Positions 10,232-21,186 of a DNA stretch of 64,000 bases are shown in pieces. The DNA comes from Vanrija pseudolonga. Its lineage: Eukaryota > Basidiomycota > Tremellomycetes > Trichosporonales > Trichosporonaceae. Position numbers and translations under genes: made by a program. A model generated the notes under the pieces. The model saw only the letters and a program-made list of their open reading frames with translations. It was not told the DNA's origin and made no database searches. Numbering within the stretch: the first letter of the stretch is position 1; each line of letters starts with the position of its first letter. Location of the stretch: NCBI RefSeq assembly GCF_020906515.1, contig NC_085850.1, forward strand, positions 806,001 to 870,000. The letters are read 5' to 3'.

Positions 10232-12672
10232 ATGACGACAATGTTCTCTGCGGCAGCCAACCCGTACGATGAGATCGTCAGTGAGTAGGGATTCCCATCG
10301 ACCACGGCGCTCGATACAGTTCCTCGGCGTAGCACGATGCCATCGCGCTGCGTTCGCTCTGTCGAGAGACCGGGCAACGGCATGTCCAGCGTCCAAACTA
10401 ACCCCCGCAGCCAAGGCCACGGACGAGAACCTCGCGTCCGAGGACTGGGACATCAACCTCCAGGTCTGCGACAAGGTCACGGAGGAGGGCACGACTGGGT
10501 GAGTTGCTGTGCCGACGCGGCGGCTGGCACGGTCGCTGTGATCCGCAGCGGCGTCGTGCGATGGCAGCAAACCTGCGCGCACGCCGGCGCTTGCCCGCTA
10601 ACGTACTCCGCAGCGCCCGAAACGCGATTGCTGCGCTTACGAAGCGACTCGCACACCGCAACCCCAATGTCCAGATCTATGCTCTCGAGGTGAGTGCGAC
10701 GAGGAGGCGAGGATCACGCACGCCCGACGGATGGCGACGTGGCGGATGATGGTAGTGGTGGTGGTGCACCGTGCTCGTGCTCCGCCGACGCCGCCCTGGA
10801 CTATGTAGCTAGGCTAACCACCCTCCCACAGCTCACCAACACGCTCGCGCAGAACTGCGGCCAGCCGCTGCTCGAGGAGATGAGCTCGCGTACCTGGACG
10901 GGCGCGCTCTCGAGGCTTGTCAACGACAGGGTGGGTAGGCTTCACGGGAACTGCTGCTGACCCACCAGGCTACCGTGCAGCCCGTGCAGCGCAAGGCGCT
11001 CAAGTACATCAAGGAGTGGGCGAGGCAGTTTGAGGAGAAGGGTGACCCGAACCTCGGTCTCATGGGCGAGCTGTACGACCAGCTGCGGGCGAAGAGTGGG
11101 TTGGATGGAAGGAGCAACGAGCTGACAGCTGCAGACTTTACCTTTGACGACAGCGAGCCAGTCCCCGAGAACCAGGACGAGGTCCGCCGCCGCCGCGAGG
11201 AGGAGGAGCTGGCGCGTGTGATTGAGCTGTCCAAGCAGGACGTGCGGGGTGCCGCTGGCAGGCCGTACCAGCCCTCGCAGCCTGGTGTTGGCTCGTCGGC
11301 TGCCGCCGCCGCTGCGGCTCCTCCCGAGCCCGTCCCCCAGCCGCAGCAGCATCAGCAGCACTGGGGTGCGCCGGCTCCCGCCGCGGCCCCGCACTCACCA
11401 TCACAGGCCCAGAGGGCCAACACGTACCCCCAGCAGCAGCAGCAGCCCGCCGCCCAGCCGTATGCCGCCGCGGTCGCGCCCGCGCCGGAGCCCGAACCCG
11501 AAGGCCCCGTCGACATCAACACGGCCACTCGCGTCCGTGCGCTGTACACGTTCACGTCTGAGGAGGTCGGCGAGCTCAACTTTGAGCGCGGCGACATCAT
11601 CAAGGTGCTCGACAGAGGGTTCCAGGAGTGGTGGCGCGGTGCATCCAACGGCAAGATCGGCATCTTTCCCGTCACCTACGTCGAGGCGCTGCCAGAACCA
11701 TCGTCTCGCGAGCTGCAGGAGGAGGCTCAACAGGAGGCCCGCGTGTTCGCGTCGCTCGGCCTGGTCGACCAGCTTCTCCAGACGCTCAAGGGCATCGACA
11801 CGACACGCGGCGACAGGCTCGAGGACCGCCCCGAAGTCGAGGAGATGTACCAGGCCAGCGTCGACCTCCAGGGACAGATCAACGCGCTCATCAAAAAGTA
11901 CTCTGACCAGAAGGCCGAGCTCGAGCACATGAATGCCAACTTTATCCGCGCCATGAGGCAGTACGAGGAGCTCAAGGGTGTCCCTGCGGTTCCTGCCCAG
12001 GCTCGTAAGTGCTGAAATGTCTGTGTTGAACCGCGCTGACAAGCACCAGCGTACTACGCCCAGCAGGGGCCCCATGCCGACCCATATGCTCAGCCGCAGC
12101 AGCAGCCTCCGCCCCAGCATGACCCCTACGCCCAGCAGCAGCAGCAGCCTCCTACCGACCCATACTATGCCCAGCAGCAGCAGCAGGGCCAGTATCCCCA
12201 GCAGCAGCCTTATGCGCCTCAGGCCGGCCAGCCCCCAGCACAGTCACCCCCAGTTGAGACGCCTCAGCAGCACGCGCACTACTACCAGCAGCACCAGGGC
12301 AGCACGACTAGCCTGCAGCCCAACCCCACTGGTGCTCCGGGCTTCCCGACCGAGCCGCAGCGTCAGAACACCAACCCTGGTGCCGCCGGCATTGGCGCTG
12401 GTTCGGACCCTGCTGCGGATCACGCGGCGGCATGGGAGGCCTACTACCGCCAGCAGGGCCAGCAGGCGCAGCAGCCGGGTCAGCAGCCGGCACCCCAGCA
12501 GCAGGCTCCCCAGCAGCAGCAGCCTGGGCAGGCGCCGCAACAATACCCGTTCCCGCAGCAGGCAGCGGCTGCTGGCGCGCAAGCTTACAGCCAGCCTGGA
12601 TACCCCCAGCACGGAGGAGTGGATGGTGTGGCGGCCGGTGTGGGCCGCCTGAGTGTTGGCGGACAGCAGTAA
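10232..12672 (+). CDS. HSE1: HSE1, ESCRT-0 subunit (VHS-UIM-SH3-GAT)
   Basis: Partner of Vps27 in ESCRT-0, which sorts ubiquitinated cargo at endosomes. Exons 10232-10280, 10411-10498, 10614-10689, 10832-10930, 10969-12004 and 12050-12672 give 656 residues. A VHS domain spans ~5-140 (DENLASEDWDINLQVCDKV, then RNPNVQIYALE|LTNTLAQNCG). A UIM follows at ~180-195 (EEELARVIELSKQ) and an SH3 domain at ~294-345 (VRALYTFTSEEVGELNFERGD, WWRGASNGKIGIFP). Next comes a helical GAT-like segment at ~360-450 and a 200-residue Pro/Gln-rich tail. All four early introns cut the VHS domain. The length exceeds yeast Hse1 (452 residues) mainly through this tail and the PQ linker. Confidence 0.93.
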
Positions 12673-13193
12673 TGATGGGGGAGGGGCCTACTTGCCATGT
12701 ATATGAGATGAATTTGACGTTTTAGCCATGGGGTGGTGGATCTGGCGAGGGGGTGCCTTGGCAAAGAATCAGTCCGGCCGACAGACGACGTTGATAGTGT
12801 TCAGGTGGTACCCCGTCTGCAACCGAACGACCGCCCGCATCGCCGCTGCCGAGCCTCCGCTGCCGACCCGCCGCCGCCGCCACTGCCGACAACCACCACT
12901 ACCACCACCACCCTGTTTCATTTCGGGTTTTTTTCAGCACACACGACAACAACGTTGTCCACAATCTTATCCATCCATCCTCGCATCCACCAGCCGAGTC
13001 GACTCGATACAGCCAGCAGCGACACTGCATCGCTACGTGCTACCAGCGAGCTCATAGCCCTCTACGAGCGGCGCCACCCCCGGCTCTCGACGGGCACTGC
13101 CATCTCGCCGCCGCCAGCGCGCACGACGCGACCCCCCTGCGTCGGCCGACACCGACAGCGATCGCCTGCGACTAGCACCACCAGCCACCAGCC
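12673..13193. promoter_or_regulatory. Intergenic: HSE1 3' end and HAP5 promoter
   Basis: 521 bases between tandem genes. It contains a CCGCCGCC/ACCACC-rich tract (12840-12910) and pyrimidine-rich sequence before the HAP5 start. No gene seen. Confidence 0.45.
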
Positions 13194-14137
13194 ATGAACA
13201 CATACTACCTCTCCGAGGGGCTGTACCCGCAGTCGTTCAGCAACGGGACGTACTCGTCGCCTACGAGCAACACGAGCAGCCCGGCGACCGGCGCAGCGGG
13301 CACGGGCGTGGGCATCATGCCGTCCGCCGTCGGCGGGGTGGGCAGCGCCGCGCTCGCCCAGCAGCAGATGTTACAGCATGTGCATGCGCAGGCGGCGGCA
13401 CAGCACCAGGCGGCCGTGCACCACGCGCAGATGCAGGCCGCGGCCGCGTCCAGCAGCGCCGCCGCGGCTCCGCCCCAGTCTGCGGCTGCCGCCTCGGCGC
13501 CGCCGCTCACCGGCCCCCTCGTCCACCCACACCAGGACCTGAACGACTTTTTGGAGAGCTTCTGGACGCGCCAGATGGACGGCGTCGAGCGCGAGACGCC
13601 AGACTTCAAGACATACAACCTGCCGCTAGCGCGTATCAAGAAGGTGATGAAGAGTGACGAGGAGGTCAAGATGATTTCGGCCGAGGGTGAGTGTGACAGC
13701 ACCGGCGCAGCCGGTGTTCGATCAGCAGAGGCTAACACGCCCCAGCCCCCATAATGTTCTCCAAGGCCTGCGAGATCTTCATCTCGGAGCTGACGTGCCG
13801 CGCGTGGCTCGTGGCAGAGGGGCACAAGCGGCGGACACTGCAAAAGTCGGACGTGGCGGCCGCGATTGCCTTCAGCGACGTGTTCGACTTTTTGATCGAC
13901 ATTGTGCCGCGCGACGGCGAGGAGGCGGCCGCTGGAGCGGCACCGGCCGCGCCGGCTGAGGCCGCGGCCGACGGCGAGGCGGCGCCGCAGGGCGGTGCGG
14001 GCGACGAGTGGGCGCCCGACGCCGAGTACGCCGACGACGCTGGCGGCGACGTGTACGACTACGACGACGGCGAGGGGCGCGATGGCGAGGCGCTGTACTC
14101 TGAGTATGTGCAGGGCGAGGGCGAGGCGTTTGGATAA
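13194..14137 (+). CDS. HAP5: HAP5 / NF-YC, CCAAT-binding factor subunit
   Basis: Histone-fold subunit of the trimeric CCAAT-binding complex (with Hap2 and Hap3), a nuclear regulator of respiration, iron and nitrogen genes. Exons 13194-13686 and 13746-14137 give 294 residues. An Ala/Gln/His-rich N-terminus of ~115 residues precedes the NF-YC core: [33 protein letters not shown], then after the intron [47 protein letters not shown]. The intron falls exactly at [12 protein letters not shown]. The tail is Ala/Asp/Glu-rich (~60 residues). A long antisense frame across this gene is a shadow of its GC-rich codons. Confidence 0.95.
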
Positions 14138-14355
14138 GCGGCGGGCAGGTGGGCGAGCGGGCGAGCGGGCGAGGTGAGCGTGATGAGAGAGGGGGATTAG
14201 GCCACGGCGACACCGACCACACCATGTAGACCACACCGCACATGCATAGGGGTCATTTAGAGAACAGCGGGGGTGCTGCAGATGATGCGGGGCCGACGGT
14301 AACGAGTACAGACCCACACCTCGGCCGCCTCGCTCAATACACACACACTACGGCC

Positions 14356-15728
14356 CTAGCGACCCCAGCCTGCCAACGGCTCACCCGCCGCCTTCTCCAC
14401 ATTCTTCAGCAACCTCGCGCGCTTCTGCTCCCTCGTCAACCTCGGCTCGTCGTCAGCTGCAGCGCGGCGGCCGCGCACTGGCGCCTCGTCTTCGCTGTCG
14501 CTCTCTTCGCCCTCGAACACGATGCCCACGATGAACTCGGCCGCGGCCTTCTCAGAGAACTCGGCCTCGCGGCTGCCCCAGCGCCACTCGATCTTCGAGG
14601 GTTCAGCTGGGCCCGCTGTGCTCCGCGTGACGACCTGCGTGTGTGAGCGGGTGCGGTTGAACATCTGCAAACCCACCTTCTCGAGGTAGTTGAGCTTGGT
14701 CAGCAGCTCGAGGTACTTGTCCAGCGTGAGCGGCGGCTCCTTGCTGTCTTCCGAGTGGTAGGGCAGCACAGTGTCGCGCGTGAGATTCAGGCGGCGGAGG
14801 TACGCGTGCAGTTCGTCTGTCGTCAGCGGCGCACGTGGGCCAAAACCCACTGTCTTCAATCTTGCGGTTCCGCACCAGGATGAGCGCGAGAATGACCGTC
14901 CGCACGCCGAGAAGGCCGACATGCCCCACGCCCGTGCCGTCGCCCTTATCCCACCGGAGCAGCGCACCAGAGTCCTCCTGTAGCTCGGCCGTCTGCTGCT
15001 CATCCACCTCATCGGGCAGCGGCAGAGGCTCGGGGTTCGACATGCCCGCGAGCAGGCCTGGCGCGAGGGTCGACCGCAGGATCCACATGTTGGTGCCTAT
15101 TGTTGTCAGCAGTGGCGCAAAGTCATTGACTCACGCTTCCTCGACTGCGTCTGAGTCTGTCCTTGTGTCTGCGCGCCGTCTTCATCCACCTCGTCCTCGT
15201 CCTCTTCCCCCTCGCCCTCCCGAGCCCGCCCCTTGCCCTTCCTCCGCTGCGTCTGCGTCTGCGCTTGTGTCTGCGCCTGTGTCGCCTCGTCCTCCCCGTC
15301 GCCCTTGCGCTTTGGACGCAGTTCGTACAGCTCCATGCCGAATGTGGAGCGTAGAAGTGCCTGGGCCTCCTGTAGCGCAGGCTGGAATGCGCGCGGGTTG
15401 TTAGGCATCACTGGTTGTCAGCTGGCATAAGGAAGCAGGAAGCTCACCAGTCTTGACGATCACCTCGCGACGCAGCGGCTGGCGGCGGTACTCTGAGAAC
15501 AGGGCCAGACGGACTATCTGCGCTCCGAGCGCCTTGTGCTCCTGCGTTGTGTCAGCAGAGGTCACACAAGGTGCACATGAAGCTGCTCACCGCCGAGTTA
15601 CCGTTCCCAGCTGCTGCCTGCTGACGGTCGTCGTCTTCCTCGCCCGAGCTCTCGGTCGCTTGCCGCCTCTCAGACACGCGGGGGCGCTGAGACTGCGACT
15701 GTGATGGCTGACCTCGTCGAGGGGGCAT
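14356..15728 (-). CDS. NSE3: NSE3, MAGE-domain subunit of the SMC5/6 complex
   Basis: MAGE-family partner of the Nse1 RING protein in the SMC5/6 genome-maintenance complex. Exons on the minus strand are 15728-15591, 15541-15448, 15410-15135, 15096-14851, 14816-14677 and 14634-14356, giving 390 residues. The MAGE homology domain starts at KALGAQIVRLALFSEYRRQP and REVIVKT|VMPNN, continues through FQPALQEAQALLRSTFGMELYEL, GLLGVRTVILALILVRNRKIED, ELHAYLRRLNL and LDKYLELLTKLNYLEK, and ends at IEWRWGSREAEF. A TQAQTQ-rich acidic insert (~110-160) interrupts it. The last intron (14635-14676, 42 nt) is in frame and stop-free, so an isoform of 404 residues is possible. The second-to-last intron is only 34 nt. 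Confidence 0.87.
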
Positions 15729-16035
15729 GGTGTACGATGGTAGGAAGTGTGAGTATCCAACGTCAAGGTCGAGTTCTCGTCTCGTCTTGGTTTCGCAACA
15801 ACAAACGGGCCCAAAGGAGCACCCTCAACGCGCCAGGCGCGTACCAGGAGACGCGCCTAGGAATTTTACGTAACCCCCACGTGTGACGCACGCGTCAACA
15901 AATCACCCACGACGTCGTTTGCGCGAACCCTCGGTGAGATTGACGTCGTCGAAACGAAACTTCTGGGGGAAGACGGCACCTCATCGCACCTTGTCCCACT
16001 CGTCCGTCCCACGGCTCAACGGCGACACGCACGCA
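15729..16035. promoter_or_regulatory. Shared divergent promoter NSE3 / ALG9
   Basis: 307 bases separate the two start codons, so both genes must use this compact region. It includes ACGCGT-containing words (ACGCGCC near 15850, GACGCACGCGTCAAC near 15885), the latter resembling MluI-box type cell-cycle elements; that reading is only suggestive. Confidence 0.45.
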
Positions 16036-18453
16036 ATGGCTCTCCCGGGTACAGAGACGATCCGCTTCCGCCGGCCCACGGCGGGGCCCAATGCCGTCGC
16101 GCAGAAGAGCGACGAGCCCAAGAAGGACCAGTTTGGCGACCTTGCGCCGACGGGCTGGAAGCGGAGGCACCAGGGCCTGCTGCAGGACCAGGTTGGCCGG
16201 TGAGTGCGGCCGTGGTGGTGGCGAGCGGCGTGGTGGTGGCGAGAAAGCCTTGCTTGGTCGTATGCTTGCCTGGTGTGCTGCTCGACTGGCATGCGGTCAA
16301 CCTCGGCGCCAGCGCACCTACTTGCCACGCTGACTGTTTACCTGCTGACTCCTCCAGCCAGCAGCGTGGACCCACCGTCCCCTCCTTCTCGTTCGCGTTC
16401 CGCATCCTGCTCCTCATGAGGACCGCGGGCGCGATGTACGCCGTCATTGCAGACTGTGACGAGGGTAGGTGTCCTGCCTGAGTTTGCGCTCACTTCCCAG
16501 TGTTCAACTTCTTCGAGCCTCTGCACTACTTTGTCCACAACGCCGGCTTCCAGACCTGGGAGCTGTCGCCCGAGTTCGCGGTGCGCAGCTGGGCCTACCT
16601 TCTTTTCCACTGGCCTCTGGCCACCTTCGGTCCTTACATCCTCGGTCTCGGCAAGGTGAGGTTTGTATCGCGGACAGTGCTGACCTCTCAGCGTCAGCAG
16701 TTCTTCGCGCTCCGCTTCTTCCTCGGCGCGATCAGCGCGTTGGTGGAGGCCAGGTTCTACCGCGCTGTTGTTGACGCTGTCAACGAGCGTGTGGGCCGCT
16801 ACCTTCTCTTCGCTCTGCTCTTCAGCGCTGGCATGTGGACCGCCAGTGTTGGTGAGTGTTGGCGCGCGATGAAGTAGAGACAACACTAACGCCGCAGCCT
16901 TCCTCCCCTCGTCATTCGCCATGTACGCGACTGCGCTGGCTGCCTCCGAGTGGTTCCACCCAGCCACCTCGACCCGAATTGGCGTGAACCGTGCGTTCCG
17001 TGCCACGCTCTTCACTGCCATCGGCGCCATTGTTGGCTGGCCGTTTGCGGCTGCCCTCGGCGTTCCCTGCGTCCTCGAGTACGCCCTCCTGGCCGCCGGT
17101 GAGACCGTCCTCCCCAAGGATCGCCTCAGCTGGGGAAGCAAGCGTCTCTCTACCCTCGTTGGCGCCATTGTTGTGTCTGCCGCCGTGGCGGTGAGTCACC
17201 TTTGCCCGTAGTCGACGCGTGCTGACCCTTGATACAGATCCCAGTGGTCCTCGTCGACTCGTGGGCTTACGGCAGGTTCACGTTCCCTACGCTCAACATT
17301 ATCTTCTACAACCTGTTCTCGAGCAACGGCCCCGACCTCTACGGTACCGAGCCCGCTTCGTACTACTTCCTCAACCTCTTCCTCAACTTCAACTTCTTCA
17401 CCCCTCTCGCTCTCCTCTCGCTCCCTGCCTTGTTTGTCACCTACAACGTCGACTTCCGTCGCCTCGGCAAGACCCAGCTCAAGCCCAAGGAGGGCGAGAC
17501 GAGCCCTTACATCCTCCTTGCGGTCCGCCTGTCCCCGTTCTACCTTTGGCTCGCGATCCTCACTCTCCAGAGCCACAAGGAGGAGCGCTTCATGTACCCT
17601 GCGTACCCTCTCCTCGTCTTCAACGCCGCGGTCACCGTCTTCCTTGCCAAGGGCTGGCTGGAGACTGCCTTTGTCAAGATCACCAAGTCGCCGTACAGGG
17701 TAGGTGTGGAATGTGTGAGCTGACAGCTAACCCGTCCAGGCTGGCCAGACCAACCTCTTCTCGCAGTTCTCCTTCCTGGCCATCATCATCCCCTCGATTA
17801 TCTCGATCGGACGCATCTTTGCTCTCTTCCAGTTCTACCACGCGCCTTTCGACGTCGCCGCCCACTTCCAGTACACCACTATCCCCAACATTCTCTCGGG
17901 TATGGGCTACCTCCCCATTCCTCCTCCCAAGGGTGTCAAGCCCAGGGAGGACCACGTTCACGAGTGGGACTTCTCGCCTCTCGCTGAGCTCGAGAACCCG
18001 ATCACCGTGTGCTTTGGCTCGGAGTGGCACCGCTTCCCCTCGAGCTACCTCTTCCCTGAGGGCGTTGAGCTTCGCTGGATCAAGAGCGAGTTTGACGGTA
18101 TGATGCCCCGTCCTTGGGACAAGAGCGAGGCTGTTGGTCTCTGGCCCCGCGCCGAGACTCGCGTCACGCACGTCGGTCGCTTCAACGGCGCCAACAAGGC
18201 CTCGGCCGTGCCCGGTACCTACGTCCCCATCGAGCAGTGCACGCACCTCGTCACCCTGTCGCTCCCTTCGCAGACCCCAACTGCGCTCGAGCCCGACTAC
18301 AGCCTCGATGAGGAGCACTGGGACCGCGAGTACTGCACCACGTTCCTCGACGGTGCCAGCTCCAAGTGGTGGTCGCGCCTCATCTGGCTCCCTGCCAGCA
18401 TTGGCGACAGTGGCCGTGTCTACGGCGACTACTGCCTCCTCCGTCGCAAGTAA
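16036..18453 (+). CDS. ALG9: ALG9, ER alpha-1,2-mannosyltransferase (GT22)
   Basis: Adds the 7th and 9th mannoses to the dolichol-linked N-glycan precursor in the ER lumen. Exons 16036-16199, 16358-16464, 16501-16655, 16692-16851, 16898-17190, 17238-17699 and 17740-18453 give 684 residues. Family features: the first luminal loop ADCDEVFNFFEPLHYF with the acidic residues essential in GT22 enzymes, then TWELSPEFAVRSWAYLL. Multiple hydrophobic helices follow, and near residue 406 the HKEERFMYPAYPLL motif that identifies the ALG9/ALG12/PIG-B family. WYGRFTFP-like sequence (SWAYGRFTFPTLNIIFYN) lies in exon 6. The length is near that of human ALG9 (611) with a longer soluble tail. Confidence 0.93.
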
Positions 18454-18788
18454 GCTCTGCGCCGTTGATTTAGCTTCTGCGCAAAATAACTAGGCCTCTA
18501 CTTGAGTGTTCTGCCTACTAGAGAGCACCCTATATAGAGTGCATCCACATCGCACACCCGCATCTCCCTGCATCCAATGCAATGCATCGATTGATCTTGC
18601 CGTGGTCGTGTGGTGGTCGAGACAGCAGATTGATATGTAGAAGCGGGGACCCCAGACTGATCAGTGGCCACGGGATCAAAAGTACTGATATTTTTGCGGA
18701 AGTTGAGTTGCAGTGAGTGACTGACATCTTTGAAGCAACGAGCGAGCGATTGTAGACGTTTACCATCACAAAAAGCATCACCACCAAC
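18454..18788. promoter_or_regulatory. Intergenic: ALG9 3' end and RPF2 promoter
   Basis: 335 bases between tandem genes. AT-richer than its surroundings; no coding signal or recognisable regulatory site. Confidence 0.45.
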
Positions 18789-19943
18789 ATGTCGATGCTC
18801 AGGACTGTGTGAGTCGCCGTGGGCCGCCGTAAGAGACAAGCAGCGCTGACGCAAGACCCTCCTCGCCGCCGTGCCCCGCCATTCTCCTGCCGACCTGCCC
18901 TCTGCCCTCGTGACCTCACCCCCAACAGCAAGCCCAAAAACGCCCGCGTCAAGCGTGCGCTCGAGGAGCGCGAGGCCAAGCTCGTCGAGAACGAGAAGAC
19001 TGCTATCTTTGTGCGCGGTGCCAACACGTCTGAGCGTGTGCGCGACGCCATGAAGGACCTTGTGGGTGTCTCCTTCACCAAGACCACCAACCCACTAACC
19101 AAACCCCCCCAGTACTCGCTCAAGCGCCCGCACGCCGTCAACTTCTCCAAGAAGAACTCGATCCACCCGTTCGAGGACGCGTCGTCGCTCGAGTTCTTCG
19201 GCTCCAAGAACGACGCCTCGCTCTTCGTCACGGGCCTGCACTCGAAGAAGCGCCCGCACGACCTCGTCTTCTCGCGCACCTTTGACGGCAAGGTGCTCGA
19301 CCAGATCGAGGTCGGCATCGACGGCTTCCGCTCCATGGCCGAGTTTGACACGCCCAAGGCCTCGGTCGGCACGCGCCCGCTCATGACGTTCCACTCGGAC
19401 CTGTTCGACACGCACCCGTCGTACACGCAGCTCAAGTCGTACCTGCTCGACTTTTACCAGGGCCACCACGAGACGGGCATCCCGCTCATGGACGTCGAGT
19501 GGGTCATCAGCGTCACTGCTGGCCCGCTCGCCGGCGAGCTCGACGCGCCCGGCACCGCCCTCCCGGCCGTCCACGTCCGCGCCTACACCATCAAGCTGCT
19601 CTCGTCGGGCTCGCGCATCCCCCGCGTCCAGCTCACCGAGATGGGCCCCTCGCTCGACCTGTCCATCCGCCGCGTCGCCGAGCCCGACGCCGACATGCTC
19701 AAGGCCGCCAACAAGCGCCCCAAGCTCGCAAAGAAGGACATGGACTCGGGCCTCGGCAAGAAGAAGAAGAACATCGAGACCGACGACATGGGAGACAAGG
19801 TCGGCCGCATCCACCTGGGCAAGCAGGACCTGTCAAAGCTCCAGAGCCGCAAGATGAAGAGTCTCAAGGTCGGCCGCAAGGTCCGTGCCGCCGAGGCTGC
19901 TGCCGGTGCGGGAGACGACGGCATGGACGAGGACGACGAGTAG
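18789..19943 (+). CDS. RPF2: RPF2, 60S ribosome assembly factor (Brix domain)
   Basis: Nucleolar Brix protein that with Rrs1 brings the 5S RNP into pre-60S particles. Exons 18789-18808 (20 nt, MSMLRT), 18929-19061 and 19113-19943 give 327 residues. Family motifs: KPKNARVKRALEEREAKLVE, DL|YSLKRPHAVNFSKKN, HPFEDASSLEFF, DASLFVTGLHSKKRP, FRSMAEFDTPKASVGTRPLM and, at the C-terminus, RKMKSLKVGRKVR. The first exon is needed because the upstream part of the long open frame does not align with the family. The second intron (19062-19112) is 51 nt, a multiple of three without a stop; splicing is favoured because it removes 17 residues not expected in the Brix core and has a CTAAC branch point. Confidence 0.92.
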
Positions 19944-20248
19944 AGGACCCATCTAGACTAGTGTTGTACGATATGAGTAGAGTGGTCGGGCCGCTGTTAC
20001 GACAGCTTTCATGCACACATTGCTCGATACGGAAACGCAACCCAGTCACTCTCTCACGTTGTTACAAGTAGATATAATAAACCACGTCAGACTGGAACTT
20101 TGTATACCAAGGCCAGAGAATCAACCCGTCATTCACGGCCGCAGTTGGCGAGTGTCGTGCGCGCACACTCTCAACGCTGGTCGGGGGGCAGACAAGTCTT
20201 GTAGACGGGTTTGGGGTGGTCGCATATAATGGGCGTCGGGTTCCGCAA
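19944..20248. other. Convergent 3' intergenic region RPF2 / ATG8
   Basis: 305 bases between two stop codons on opposite strands. AT-richer, with candidate polyadenylation sequence AGATATAATAAAC near 20071. No gene seen. Confidence 0.5.
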
Positions 20249-21186
20249 TCACTGGGGAATCTCCTCCCACTCCTCGCCGAACGTGTTCTCTGATGCGTAC
20301 AGGATGTACAGGAAGCCTGTGATGCGTCAGTGTGTGTACGCCAAGGTCATCGGGCAATGCTAACCGTCCTCATCCCTGGTGGCGTCAGCGCTATTCACGG
20401 GCAAACGGGGTGAGCACTGAGCACACTCACTTGTGCTCCTCGTAGATGGCGCTCATCAGAGCAGCGGTTGGTGGGAGAATGTCGTCGACAAAGATGAAGA
20501 TGGCCTTCTCGGGCGACAGCTTGATACGCTTGCTGATGGGGTTAGCCCGCTGTACGTGGGCATCGCTCGAGAGGCGCCGCAACTCACCGAATGACGTAGA
20601 CGAACTGGCCAACCGTGAGGTCCTTCTTGGGTTAGCCGAGCACACTTTCGTCGCGCGAGCGAGTCCACTGCACGCGTGCGCGCCTCGCGAGTCACTCACA
20701 GCGGGCACCAGGTACTTCTTCTTGTCAATGGTGGGGATGTCGCTCTTCTCGACCTTCTCGCAGATCACCTGATGTGGTCAGCTGGCTGCTCAACCTAGCA
20801 CCTCAACCAGCCCACTCACGGGAATTCGGTCAGAGTACTTCTGACGGATACGCTCGGCCTCGGCCTTGCGCTTGTCTGTGTTGGACATCCATTGACGGCG
20901 CCAGGGAGGGTTCCACGCGGGACGGGGCGTAAGGGGCGGCAGTTGGCGGGGAGAGACGGCGGCGGATGGACGGAAAGCGCGCACACGGAGGGCAAAGGGC
21001 AAGCAGTGGCGCGTATGCCGCAGCAGAAGAGTCAATAGCAACAGCGTCGTGGAGCGGAGCGAGCAGGAGGTGGACAGTCGCGACGAAAGGGAAGGATCAA
21101 GTCAGCAAACATGTACCAGCGCACGCACACGTCATGGCTCGGCACTCACCGAAGGGGTGCTCATCCTTGAACTTGGAGCGGACCAT
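20249..21186 (-). CDS. ATG8: ATG8, ubiquitin-like autophagy protein
   Basis: Conjugated to phosphatidylethanolamine on autophagosome membranes. Exons on the minus strand are 21186-21150, 20875-20820, 20768-20700, 20622-20588, 20532-20431, 20375-20365 and 20316-20249, giving 125 residues: [12 protein letters not shown]...[15 protein letters not shown]...[20 protein letters not shown]...[12 protein letters not shown]...[13 protein letters not shown]. All signature residues of the Atg8 fold are present. The 11-nt sixth exon encodes the conserved DED of HKDEDGFLY. The following intron begins with GTTAGC, a weak donor. The conjugated glycine would be Gly117, with eight further residues (EEWEEIPQ) for Atg4 to remove. 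The first intron is 274 nt, long here. Divergent to FAF1. Confidence 0.96.

Noticed and set aside
13205-14344. 379-residue open frame on the minus strand
   Set aside because: Antisense to HAP5. GC-rich codons with G/C at third positions create long mirror frames; the translation is Arg/Ala/Cys-rich without any domain, while the plus strand gives a clear NF-YC fold.
18530-19435. 301-residue minus-strand frame
   Set aside because: Antisense to RPF2 and the spacer before it; no recognisable motif and it overlaps the conserved Brix exons.
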